From assembly GCA_035651155.1 (NCBI GenBank), contig DASRGG010000028.1, forward strand, positions 1 to 64,000: a DNA stretch of 64,000 nt, written 5' to 3'. The DNA is from CF-39 sp035651155 (GTDB taxonomy: Bacteria; Chloroflexota; Limnocylindria; P2-11E). The translations under genes were made by a program, and so were the position numbers. Positions 7,876-16,001 of the stretch are shown piece by piece. Every line of letters starts with the position of its first letter. Within the stretch, counting starts at the first letter, position 1. Under the pieces are notes generated by a model. That model had not been told where the DNA came from, did no database searches, and saw only the letters and a list, made by a program, of their open reading frames with translations.

Positions 7876-8751
7876 TCATGCCGGCGCCCCGCGGCGCACG
7901 CGCGTCGCGACGAGCGTGGCCACGAGCGCGAGGAGCGGGATCCAGAGGAACACCAGGACCCAGATGGCGGCGTCGCCGGCCACCCGGAACAGGGCGGACA
8001 GCGCCGCGATCGCCTGCGCGAGCGTGCGCGAGGGATCCCACGTTCCGACCTGCATCCCGGGCACCGTGACGAGCGGGCTGATGGACATCGTGATGGTCGA
8101 GTAGTCGATGCGCGTCTTGAGCGAGCTCACCTGAGCCTGGAGCTGCTCGATCTGGACGCGCGTCGAGGCGAGAGCGCCCTGGACCTTGAGGATCTCGTCG
8201 ACGGTGTTCGCGCGCGCGAGGAGCGTGAGGTACTGCTGCTCCTCGGCCTTCTTCGCGCCGAGACGTGCCTGCACGTCGACGAACTGATCGGTCACGTCCT
8301 TGGCGTCGACGTTCGACGTCACGACCTCGCCGTCCAGCTGCTTCAGCTGCGCGAGCGCGTCGTCGAATCGGCTCGACGGGACGCGGATGGTGACGAGCGC
8401 GCTGCGCTGGTCGCCGGCGCCCGTCTGCGAGAGTCCGAGCAGATCGCCACCCAGGCCCGCGGCGATCGCGCGGACCTTGTCGGCGGTCGCCCACGGATCC
8501 TGCGAGCGGAACGCGAGGTTCGCGGTCAGGACGAGATCCCGACCGGTGGACACGAGGCTCGGGATCCCGCTCTGGGGAGTGGTGCCGCCCACGGCCTCGC
8601 CGCGCTTGGCGGCGTCGCCCGCCGGCACCGGCGCGGCGGCGGGCGCGCCGATGGTGCCGGCGCTCGCCGACGGGCTCGACCGGCTCGCGGCGCACCCCGC
8701 GGCGAGGATCGCGACGAGGACGAGGAGCGCGAACGCGGAGAGACGGCGCAT
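7876..8751 (-). CDS. DUF4349-type lipoprotein with coiled coil and C-terminal membrane helix
   Basis: Predicted 291-residue lipoprotein: a short basic start, hydrophobic core and lipobox LAAGC with the modified Cys at residue 20. A low-complexity Ala/Pro/Ser linker follows. The central part (about 70-240) has the DUF4349 pattern, with paired differential strands (DLVLTANLAFR, SALVTIRVPSSRFDDAL) and a long heptad-rich helix. One hydrophobic helix near 255-280 and a basic tail end the protein, so both termini touch the membrane. The biochemical role of the family is unknown. The ATG at 8751 fits the signal peptide, with a weak GCAGGTGA upstream. It stands alone between TatD and the cox operon. 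Confidence 0.8.
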   Translation of the reverse strand: MRRLSAFALLVLVAILAAGCAASRSSPSASAGTIGAPAAAPVPAGDAAKRGEAVGGTTPQSGIPSLVSTGRDLVLTANLAFRSQDPWATADKVRAIAAGLGGDLLGLSQTGAGDQRSALVTIRVPSSRFDDALAQLKQLDGEVVTSNVDAKDVTDQFVDVQARLGAKKAEEQQYLTLLARANTVDEILKVQGALASTRVQIEQLQAQVSSLKTRIDYSTITMSISPLVTVPGMQVGTWDPSRTLAQAIAALSALFRVAGDAAIWVLVFLWIPLLALVATLVATRVRRGAPA

Positions 8752-8801
8752 GAGCGTCACCTGCTTTCTCGGTCTTCCACACCGGTAGACGCCGCGCCGC
8801 G

Positions 8802-9578
8802 CTAGGCGGTTCCCCGAAGCCAGCGGGCGCCGAACAGGCGTGCGGCGTTCGCCGATACGCGCGCGCCGGCGACCGCCGGGGCCACCGCGTGCGCCGCGGC
8901 GACGGCGGCGAGCGTGTCCAGGACGAAGGCCGGCTCGTTGCGGCCACCTCGTCGCCGCTGCGGCGCCAGGTACGGCGCATCGGTCTCCACCAGAAGCGCG
9001 TCGAGGGGCGTAGCCGCGGCGGCCGCCCGCAGGCCGGCGTTCTTCGGATAGGTCACGGTGCCCGCGAACGAGATCGCGAACCCGCGGCGGCGCCACTCGT
9101 CGACCTCGGCCGGACCCTCGCTGTAGCAGTGCACCATCCCTCGCACGCCGCCGACGCGATCGACGATCTCGCGCGCGAGCGCGCCGGCGTCCCGCACGTG
9201 GACGACGACCGGCAGGTCGCGCTCGCGGGCGAGGTCGAGCTGCGCCGCGAACGCGCGCTCCTGCGCTTCGCGCGGCGCGCTGCGACCCGACAGGTCCACG
9301 CCGATCTCGCCGATCGCGACGACGCGCCCGTTCGACGAGAGCGAGCGCAACGCCGCGGCCACGTCGTCGCTCCAGGACTCCGCGCGATGCGGATGCACGC
9401 CCACGGCGACGCGCACGCCGGCGTGCCGCCGTGCGAGCTCGAGGGTGCGCTCGCTGGAGGCGACGTCCTCGCCGCACGAGAGGATGCGCTCGATCCCGGC
9501 CGCGCTCGCGCGCGCGATCACCGCGTCGACGTCCTCGGCGAAACGCGGGTCGACCAGGTGCGCGTGCGCGTCGATCAC
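8802..9578 (-). CDS. tatD: TatD-family metal-dependent hydrolase (deoxyribonuclease)
   Basis: Predicted 258-residue TIM-barrel amidohydrolase. Metal-binding motifs are in order: HAHL at the N-terminus, the Glu of AIGEIGVD, His in VVHVRD, His in VHCYSEG, and Asp in LVETDAPY. TatD proteins are 3'-5' exonucleases in DNA repair or turnover. The GTG start at 9578 puts the first metal motif (VIDAHAHL) at residues 1-8, as in most homologues. It follows metG by 14 bases; metG-tatD pairs are common across bacteria. Confidence 0.92.
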   Translation of the reverse strand: MIDAHAHLVDPRFAEDVDAVIARASAAGIERILSCGEDVASSERTLELARRHAGVRVAVGVHPHRAESWSDDVAAALRSLSSNGRVVAIGEIGVDLSGRSAPREAQERAFAAQLDLARERDLPVVVHVRDAGALAREIVDRVGGVRGMVHCYSEGPAEVDEWRRRGFAISFAGTVTYPKNAGLRAAAAATPLDALLVETDAPYLAPQRRRGGRNEPAFVLDTLAAVAAAHAVAPAVAGARVSANAARLFGARWLRGTA

Positions 9579-9592
9579 GCCGTCGCGACCGG

Positions 9593-11134
9593 TCAGGTCG
9601 CGGCGCGCTCGAGACGCGGGAAGAGCGGTGCGCCGGTCTTGATGGGCGCGCCGGCCACGAGCGCACCCCAGCGCGCGACGTCCGTCCAGGTCGCGCGATC
9701 GGGCGCCGCGACGCCGAGCTGCTCGCAGACGCGCGCGCTCAGGTTCGGCATGTACGGATAGAGGAGATATCCCGCGATCCGGACCGCCTCGAGGCCGGCG
9801 TACAGCGCGCCATCCACCTCGGCCTTGCGCGACGCGTCCTTCGCGAGCTGCCACGGCTGCGTGCGCTGGAAGTGGCGGTTGGCCTCCTCGACCAGCGCGA
9901 AGGTCGCGGCCAGCGCGTCGCCGAAGTGCAGCATCGCCGCCGCGTCGTCGTGCTCACGCAGCGTGCGCTCGGCACGCTCGCGCACCGCGCGCTCGGAATC
10001 GCCCTCGCGCGGCGCGGGCGTCCGGCCGCCGCAATAGCGCTCGACCATCGACGCGGTGCGCGACACGAGGTTGCCGAGATCGTTCGCGAGGTCGGCGTTG
10101 AACCGCTTGTTGAGCGACTCGGGCGAGACCGGCGAGTCCTTCTCGAACGGGGCCTCGCGCAGCACGAGATAGCGCGCCGCGTCGACGCCCCATTCCTGGG
10201 CCGTCGCGATCGGATCGATCATGTTGCCGCTCGACTTCGAGAGCCGCTGTCCCCGGTACTCGAGGAAGCCGTGGACGAACACCTGCCGCGGCAGCTCGAC
10301 GCCCGCGGCCATCAGCATCGCCGGCCAGTAGATGCAGTGGAAGCGGCTGATGTCCTTGCCGATGACGTGCACGTCGCACGGCCACCACTTCTTGAACTTC
10401 GCCTCGTCGGTGCCGAAGCCCACGCCGGTGACGTAGTTGATGAGCGCGTCGAACCACACGTACACGGTGTGGTCGGGATTCCCCGGCCACGGCACACCCC
10501 ATTTGATCCCCCGCCCGCGCGAGACGCTGATGTCCTTCAGCCCGCGGTCGAGCCACCCGAGGACCTCGTTGCGCCGGACCTCCGGGACGGTGAAGTCCGG
10601 TCGCTTCTCGAACAGCTCGCGCAGCTTCTTCTCGTACTTCGAGAGCCGGAAGAAGAAGTTCTCCTCCTTCACGCGCTGCACGGCATCGGGGTTGTTCGGA
10701 TGGAACTGGCAGCGGCCGTCGACGAGGTCCGACTCCTCGTAGAACGCCTCGCAGCGGACGCAGTACAGACCCTCGTACGTGCCGAGATAGACGTCGTCGT
10801 TCGCGATCCAGCGGCGCACGAACTCCTGGACGCCGGCGATGTGATCGGGGTCCGTCGTGCGGATGAACCGGTCGTACGAGATGTCCCAGGTGTCCGCCAT
10901 CTGCCTGAACTTCGCGGCGTTCTGGTCGACGAACGCGCGCGTGTCGATGCCCGCCGCCTTCGCGGCCTCCATGTTCTTCGAGCCGTGCTCGTCGGTCCCG
11001 GTGAGGAAGAAGACCTCGCGGCCGCGCTGGCGCTGGAACCGGGCGAGCGCGTCCGCCCCGGTGAACTCGTACGCGTGGTGGAGCCCGGGACTGTCGTTCA
11101 CGTAGGCGATGGCGGTCGTGACGTAGAACTTCAT
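9593..11134 (-). CDS. metG: Methionyl-tRNA synthetase
   Basis: Predicted 513-residue cytosolic class I synthetase that charges tRNA-Met. The Rossmann core has FFLTGTDEHG near 43-51, one zinc knuckle (C125-x2-C128...C142-x2-H145), a KMSKS variant RLSKS at 297-301, and the helical anticodon-binding domain after ~360. It lacks the C-terminal Trbp111 domain found in longer enzymes. The HIGH box is unusual: residues 17-20 read G-L-H-H in SPGLHHAYEF, so the first His of HIGH is missing while the last is kept. The ATG at 11134 starts the conserved strand MKFYVTTAIAYVN. A promoter shared with the divergent permease lies at 11144-11156. Confidence 0.93.
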   Translation of the reverse strand: MKFYVTTAIAYVNDSPGLHHAYEFTGADALARFQRQRGREVFFLTGTDEHGSKNMEAAKAAGIDTRAFVDQNAAKFRQMADTWDISYDRFIRTTDPDHIAGVQEFVRRWIANDDVYLGTYEGLYCVRCEAFYEESDLVDGRCQFHPNNPDAVQRVKEENFFFRLSKYEKKLRELFEKRPDFTVPEVRRNEVLGWLDRGLKDISVSRGRGIKWGVPWPGNPDHTVYVWFDALINYVTGVGFGTDEAKFKKWWPCDVHVIGKDISRFHCIYWPAMLMAAGVELPRQVFVHGFLEYRGQRLSKSSGNMIDPIATAQEWGVDAARYLVLREAPFEKDSPVSPESLNKRFNADLANDLGNLVSRTASMVERYCGGRTPAPREGDSERAVRERAERTLREHDDAAAMLHFGDALAATFALVEEANRHFQRTQPWQLAKDASRKAEVDGALYAGLEAVRIAGYLLYPYMPNLSARVCEQLGVAAPDRATWTDVARWGALVAGAPIKTGAPLFPRLERAAT

Positions 11135-11143
11135 GGGGATCCG

Positions 11144-11156
11144 CTCGGTATTCTAG
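11144..11156. promoter_or_regulatory. Probable bidirectional promoter (CTCGGTATTCTAG)
   Basis: In the 48-base gap between divergent metG and the permease gene, TATTCT reads as a -10 box rightward and TAGAAT, overlapping it, as a -10 box leftward. The same 13 bases recur at 32528-32540, between another divergent pair, which supports a functional element. Confidence 0.5.
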
Positions 11157-11182
11157 GTCGGCATGGTCGCCACACCAGCATC

Positions 11183-12106
11183 GTGAACCGCGTCGCGCTG
11201 CGCGTCCTGAGCCGCGTCCTCCTCGTCCTCTTCACCTTCGTCCTCATCGTGGCGCTCGCGCAGCTCGCGCTCGTCGCGGCGAGCACGCGCGCGCAGCACA
11301 TCGGGCTCGACGAGGTCATCCGCCGCGCGTGGGAGGGCACCCAGGACTACTTCTCCAGCCTGCTCCAGGGGAGCCTCGGAGAGGCCACCTCGACCTCGAT
11401 CCTCGGCAACCGACGGCGCTCGATGGGCGAGGTCCTCCTGGACGCGTATCCCAAGAGCATGATGCTCGTCGGGCTCGCGGTGATCGTCGCGACCGCCCTG
11501 GGGGTGCTCGTCGGCACCGCGGCCGCGGCGACGAGCAGCCGCCGCGTGCGCGGCGCGCTCCTCGGCATCACCGTGCTCGCGGTCTCGACGCCGTCGTTCC
11601 TGCTCGCGATCCTGCTGATCCTTCTCTCGGCCACGATGGTGAGCAGGTACGGGATCCGGCTGTGGCCGTCGTTCGGCTTCGGCCTGGACGACCACCTCAT
11701 CCTTCCCGTCATCGTGCTGGCGGCCCGGCCGTTCGCGCAGATCGCGAGCTTCACCTACGCGGCGCTCGACGAGACGCTCACGCGCGACTACGTGCGCACC
11801 GCGCGCTCGAAGGGACTCGCCGAGCGGCTCATCCTCTCCCGCCACGCGCTCGGCAACGCCGCGGTGCCGATCCTCGGCGCGATCGCGGCGGCGCTGTCCA
11901 TCGGACTCTCCACGCTGCCCGTGGTCGAGGTCTTCTTCTCGTGGCCCGGCATGGGCTTCGCGCTGCTGCAGGCCATCCGCCGCTTCGACGCGGCGACCGC
12001 GGGCACGCTCCTCGGAGCGCTCGCGGCCACCATCGCCATCGTGCGGTTCGGCCTCGACGCGGTCGCCGCGCGCTTCGTGCGCGCCGCGACCGGGGCGGGC
12101 GCGTGA
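11183..12106 (+). CDS. ABC transporter permease, DppB/OppB family
   Basis: Predicted 307-residue inner-membrane permease. It has about six helices: one N-terminal (VLLVLFTFVLIVALAQLALV), a long external loop, then the transmembrane core. The cytoplasmic EAA-type loop is visible as DETLTRDYVRTARSKGL, the usual ATPase contact in peptide/nickel permeases. The GTG at 11183 is used because the ATG at 11163 runs into a stop after seven codons. It overlaps the next gene by four bases (GTGA). No binding protein or ATPase lies beside it, so it would need the OppD/OppF pair at 46.9-49.1 kb or one elsewhere (inference). Confidence 0.85.
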   Translation: MNRVALRVLSRVLLVLFTFVLIVALAQLALVAASTRAQHIGLDEVIRRAWEGTQDYFSSLLQGSLGEATSTSILGNRRRSMGEVLLDAYPKSMMLVGLAVIVATALGVLVGTAAAATSSRRVRGALLGITVLAVSTPSFLLAILLILLSATMVSRYGIRLWPSFGFGLDDHLILPVIVLAARPFAQIASFTYAALDETLTRDYVRTARSKGLAERLILSRHALGNAAVPILGAIAAALSIGLSTLPVVEVFFSWPGMGFALLQAIRRFDAATAGTLLGALAATIAIVRFGLDAVAARFVRAATGAGA

Positions 12107-14484
12107 TCCGCCGCGCGATCACCTGGCAGCTCGTCCTCGGCGCGGCGATCGTGCTCGGCTGGCTCGCGCTCGGCGTCGCGGCGCCGCTGCTCACCGCGGT
12201 CGATCCGCTGAAGACGCGCTCCTTCGTGATCGTCGGGTCGCACGCCTTCCCGCCGCCGTTCGAGCCGGGCCGGTACGGCTACCCGCTCGGCTCGGACAAC
12301 GCCGGTCGCGACATCTGGGTCGAGGTCCTGTACGGGGCGCGCGCGACCCTCTCGATCGCGTTCGTCGTGCTCATCGCGCGCCTCGTCATCGGCACCGCGC
12401 TCGGCGCGCTCGCGGGCTGGTCCGCGGGCCGACCGGCCGATCGCGCGATCTCCGCGCTCACCGACGCGTTCGCCGCCTTCCCAACGATCCTCTTCGCCCT
12501 CCTGTGGATCTTCGCCTTCGACATCCGCTCGGGCATCACCGCGTTCGCGATCGCGCTCGCCGTCACCGGGTGGTGGGGCTTCGGGCGCGCGACGCGGTCG
12601 GCGGTCGTCGCCCTCCGCGGACGGCCGTTCCTCGAGGCCGGTCGCGCGCTCGGCCTCTCGGAGCTCGCGCTCTTCGTGCGGCACGTGATGCCGAACCTCC
12701 TGCCGATCCTCTCGGTCGCCGCGGCCCTCGAGGCGAGCGCGATCCTCCTCGCGCTCGGAGAGCTCGGCTTCCTGGGCGTCGTCGTCGGCGGAGGCTTCTC
12801 GATCCCCATCGACGACCGCGGGCTCGGCGGCGGAAGCTCGTTCATCTTCTCGACCGCGGAATGGGGCGCGATCCTCGCCGGTGGCCGGTTCGCCGTGTAC
12901 AGCTCGCCGTGGATCGCGCTCGTGCCGGCGGCCGCGTTCGCGAGCGCGGTGTTCGGCTTCAACATGCTCGGCCACGGACTGCGGACGCTCTTCGATCGCG
13001 CGCCGGTGCCGGTCGCGCGGATCCTGAGCTGGCGCGTGGCCGCCGCGCTCGCGGCGGTCGTGGTCGTGGTGCGCCTGGCGACGCCGCTCGTCGGTCCCGC
13101 CGCCGGCTACCTGCCGATCTCGCGCTCGTTCGATGCCGGGCGTGCGCGGCAGCATCTCGCGTACTTCGCGGACCCGGCCCGCGGCGGCAGGTATTCCGGA
13201 TCGCCCGGCTACGCGGCCGCCGCCCGGTACGTGGCCGACCGCTTCGCCGAGCTCGGCCTCGAGCCGCTCGGCGACGACGGCGGCTACCTCCAGCGCCTCA
13301 AGCAGACGGTCGTGCAGCTCGACGGGACCCCGACGCTCTCCACCCTCGGCGACCACCCGCGGTCGTACACGCACCGCGTCGACTTCACCGAGCGCGTTGG
13401 GGGACGCGCGGCCGGAGGCACCGCCGAGGGCGCCGTCGTCTACGTGGGCGGCGGCGTGAGGTCGCCGGAGTACAGCGACTACGCGGGCACGCATCCCGAA
13501 GGGAACATCGTGCTCATCGCCGGACCGACGCAGGGCGACCCCATCGATGCGGCGATCCGCGAGGGCGCGAAGGGCGTGATCTTCGTCGCCGCGCCCGGCG
13601 CGCCGGCCGGCATCATCAAGCTCTCGGCGATCGCCGCGTTCGAGAAGGACACCGTGCCCGTCCTCACGGTCTCGGAGGCGGTCGCCGACGAGCTCATCGC
13701 GCCGTCGGGGAAGAAGATCGCGGACCTGCGCTCCACGCTCGAGGAGCGGCGGCGGCGCGCGCAGCAGCGCCCGAGCCTCCAGCAGGTAGTGCCGGAGCCG
13801 CTCTCCTTCGATACGCCCACGCGTATCCGAATGTCCGTGCCGCTCGGGCCCGTGCGGCAGGTCGACACGATGAACGTGGTCGGGATGCTCCGCGGCTCCG
13901 ACGAGGAGCGCGCGAGCAAGTTCCTGCTCGTCGGCGGCCATCTCGACGGGGTCGGCACGGATCCGAACGGCGCGGTCTTCCCCGCGGCGAACGACAACGC
14001 ATCGGGCCCGGCGGTGACGATCGAGGTCGCGCGCGTCCTTGCCGCGCACCGCTCGATGCTCAAGAACTCGTTCATCTTCGCGGTCTTCGCCGGCGAGGAG
14101 GAGGGCCTCGTCGGTTCGGAGGTGTTCGCGCAGCGCTCGATCACCACGCCCTACCGGCCCGACAACATCGTGGCCTTCGTCAACCTCGACATGGAAGGCT
14201 GCTGCGGTGGGCTCGCGGCGTCCGACGAGAGCTTCGCACTCCACGACCGGCTGAAGAACGCCGCGGACCGCCTGGGCTATGACCTGGGGTACACGCCGGC
14301 GCTCGGCGGCAGCGACCACCAGACGTATCTGCGCCGCCGCGTGCCGGCGATCACGGTCGGGCCCACGGACCTCGGCCCGTTCCACACCGTGGGCGACACG
14401 GTGGCGACCATCGATCCGGCACGTCTGCGCGCGTCCGGCGAGGTCGTCGTGCAGGCGCTGCTCGAGATGGGCGCGTCGGAGTGA
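12103..14484 (+). CDS. DppC-like ABC permease fused to an extracytoplasmic M28 zinc peptidase
   Basis: Predicted 793-residue fusion. Residues 1-300 are a DppC/OppC permease: first helix at ~9-32, the YPLGSDNAGRD segment near 60, then the core with the coupling loop around EAGRALGLSELALF (178-191). An extra helix at ~309-327 would carry the chain back outside. Residues 335-793 form an M28 peptidase with an inserted PA-like region (about 440-540). The zinc and catalytic set is complete: H613 and D615 in GGHLDGVG, D631 in ANDNASG, E665/E666 in GEEEG, D696 in NLDMEG, H761 in FHTVGDT. M28 enzymes are mostly aminopeptidases. The reading frame is continuous with no frameshift sign. Neighbours are a permease upstream and a paralogous peptidase downstream, both overlapping by four bases. 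A peptidase tethered to a peptide importer is the obvious idea, but untested. Confidence 0.88.
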   Translation: MIRRAITWQLVLGAAIVLGWLALGVAAPLLTAVDPLKTRSFVIVGSHAFPPPFEPGRYGYPLGSDNAGRDIWVEVLYGARATLSIAFVVLIARLVIGTALGALAGWSAGRPADRAISALTDAFAAFPTILFALLWIFAFDIRSGITAFAIALAVTGWWGFGRATRSAVVALRGRPFLEAGRALGLSELALFVRHVMPNLLPILSVAAALEASAILLALGELGFLGVVVGGGFSIPIDDRGLGGGSSFIFSTAEWGAILAGGRFAVYSSPWIALVPAAAFASAVFGFNMLGHGLRTLFDRAPVPVARILSWRVAAALAAVVVVVRLATPLVGPAAGYLPISRSFDAGRARQHLAYFADPARGGRYSGSPGYAAAARYVADRFAELGLEPLGDDGGYLQRLKQTVVQLDGTPTLSTLGDHPRSYTHRVDFTERVGGRAAGGTAEGAVVYVGGGVRSPEYSDYAGTHPEGNIVLIAGPTQGDPIDAAIREGAKGVIFVAAPGAPAGIIKLSAIAAFEKDTVPVLTVSEAVADELIAPSGKKIADLRSTLEERRRRAQQRPSLQQVVPEPLSFDTPTRIRMSVPLGPVRQVDTMNVVGMLRGSDEERASKFLLVGGHLDGVGTDPNGAVFPAANDNASGPAVTIEVARVLAAHRSMLKNSFIFAVFAGEEEGLVGSEVFAQRSITTPYRPDNIVAFVNLDMEGCCGGLAASDESFALHDRLKNAADRLGYDLGYTPALGGSDHQTYLRRRVPAITVGPTDLGPFHTVGDTVATIDPARLRASGEVVVQALLEMGASE

Positions 14485-15920
14485 CGCGCGCGGCCGCCCT
14501 GGTCGCGCTGCTGGTCGCCGCGTGCACGAGCGCTCCGGCCACATCCGCTCCGAGCGCGACGGCATCGGGCGTGGCGGCGTCAGCGTCGGCGGCGGGAGCC
14601 GCGCGATTCGACGGGACCTTGGCGCGCGGCCATCTCGCCTACCTCGCGGACCCCGCACGGGGCGGCCGCTTCACGGGCTCGCCGGGCTTCGACGACGCGG
14701 CGCGCTACGTCGCGGAGCGCTTCCGGGAGATCGGCCTCGAGCCGCTCGGCGACGACGGCACGTTCTTCCAGCGCTTCCCTGCCCAGATCGTCGACCTCGC
14801 CGCCACGCCCACGCTCACGCGGACAGGCGCGGGCGCGAAGACGTTCACCCATCGCGTCGACTTCACCGAGAGCGTCGGCGGACGCGCGGGATCGGGCGAT
14901 GTCGAGGCGGAGCTCGCCGTCGTCGGCGGCGGCGCGGCCACGAACGGACAGGACGACTTCGCCGGCATCGACATCCACGGACGCATCGCGCTCGTGACGG
15001 GACCCACGGCGCAGGGCTACCTCGAGAACGTCTACGCGCGCGGCGGCGCGGGCGTGCTCCTGGTCGGCGACGCCTCGATCAAGTACTCGTACGTCGCGCG
15101 CTTCTTCGCGCAGACCATCCCCGTGCTCGTGGTCACCGAGGGCGCCGCCGACGAGCTGCTGTCGGCGTCGGGGCGTACCGTCGCGCAGGTGCGCGACGCG
15201 GTCCGCGCGCGCCGGGCGAACGCGGCCGCTCCGTCGCCCGCCTTCCTTTCCGGCACGACGGTCCACATGAGCGTCTCGCTCACGCCGGTCCACCAGGTGC
15301 TGGCGTCCAACGTGGTCGGGTTGCTGCGCGCGGGCGGATCCGGCGGGACGCGCGCCGTCATGGTCGGCGGCCATCTCGACGGCGTCGGCACCGATCCGAA
15401 CGGCACGGTCTTCCCGGCCGCGAACGACAACGCGTCCGGACCCGCGATCGCCATCGAGGTGGCGCGCGCGCTCGCCGCGCGTCGCGGAGAGCTCACGCGC
15501 TCGGTCGTGTTCGTCGCGTTCTCCGGCGAGGAGGAGGGCTTCCTCGGCTCCGAGGCGTACATCGCGCGCATGGCCGCGAGCCCGGGGCGCGTCGAGAGCC
15601 TCGTCGCGATGATCGATCTCGACGTGATCGGCTGCTGCGGCGACACGCTCGAGGTGTCCGACGAATCGAGCGCGCTCGTCGACCGCTTCCGCGCCGCCGC
15701 CGAGCGGGCGGGCGTGCCGTTCAGGTCCACGGGCCAGGGCGGCAGCGACCAGTCGTCCTTCAACAAGCGCGGCGTGCCGTCCGCGCTCGTCCTGTGGTCC
15801 GACTACATCTTGCACACGACGCAGGACACCGTCGCGAAGGTCGACGTCCGGCACCTGCAGCGCGCGGGCGACGTGGTCACCGCGGTCACGCTCGACCTGG
15901 CTCGCGGCGCCGGACCCTAG
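14481..15920 (+). CDS. M28-family zinc aminopeptidase, lipoprotein
   Basis: Predicted 479-residue secreted lipoprotein. The signal peptide is short, with lipobox LVAAC and Cys at residue 15, then an Ala/Ser/Thr linker. The catalytic domain (about 42-475) is a close relative of the peptidase half of the preceding fusion and shares long near-identical motifs: GGHLDGVGTDPNG, FPAANDNASGPA, GEEEGFLGSE. Zinc and catalytic residues are H298, D300, D316, E350/E351, D381 and H445. The GTG start overlaps the fusion gene's stop (GTGA). The pair looks like a tandem duplication in which one copy joined the permease and the other became a free lipoprotein. Confidence 0.9.
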   Translation: MTRAAALVALLVAACTSAPATSAPSATASGVAASASAAGAARFDGTLARGHLAYLADPARGGRFTGSPGFDDAARYVAERFREIGLEPLGDDGTFFQRFPAQIVDLAATPTLTRTGAGAKTFTHRVDFTESVGGRAGSGDVEAELAVVGGGAATNGQDDFAGIDIHGRIALVTGPTAQGYLENVYARGGAGVLLVGDASIKYSYVARFFAQTIPVLVVTEGAADELLSASGRTVAQVRDAVRARRANAAAPSPAFLSGTTVHMSVSLTPVHQVLASNVVGLLRAGGSGGTRAVMVGGHLDGVGTDPNGTVFPAANDNASGPAIAIEVARALAARRGELTRSVVFVAFSGEEEGFLGSEAYIARMAASPGRVESLVAMIDLDVIGCCGDTLEVSDESSALVDRFRAAAERAGVPFRSTGQGGSDQSSFNKRGVPSALVLWSDYILHTTQDTVAKVDVRHLQRAGDVVTAVTLDLARGAGP

Positions 15921-15940
15921 CCGCCGCCAGCTCGCGGTGC

Positions 15941-15955
15941 GCCTCGCTCCGAGGC
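15941..15955. terminator. Hairpin between convergent genes
   Basis: GCCTCG-CTC-CGAGGC, a 6-bp GC-rich stem with a three-base loop, lies between the convergent ends of the M28 peptidase and ATP-grasp genes. No U-tract follows on either strand, so its role in termination is uncertain. Confidence 0.35.
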
Positions 15956-16001
15956 TCCTCGAGCCCGGCGCGATGCCACACCGTCGACGAGGTGCGCGGG
16001 C

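Noticed and set aside
7823..7879. 18-codon frame (MTIERERADVAVRVLAAD) overlapping the DUF4349 stop as ATGA
   Set aside because: The overlap pattern is right, but the product is very short, unrecognised, and runs into the coxB promoter region; evidence is insufficient to call a gene.
14481..15920. Possible loss of a zinc His in the M28 lipoprotein (SDQ instead of SDH)
   Set aside because: The zinc-binding His of this family is the one in the later HT-x2-DT motif, which is intact (H445); the SDH position is not the ligand, so the enzyme looks complete.
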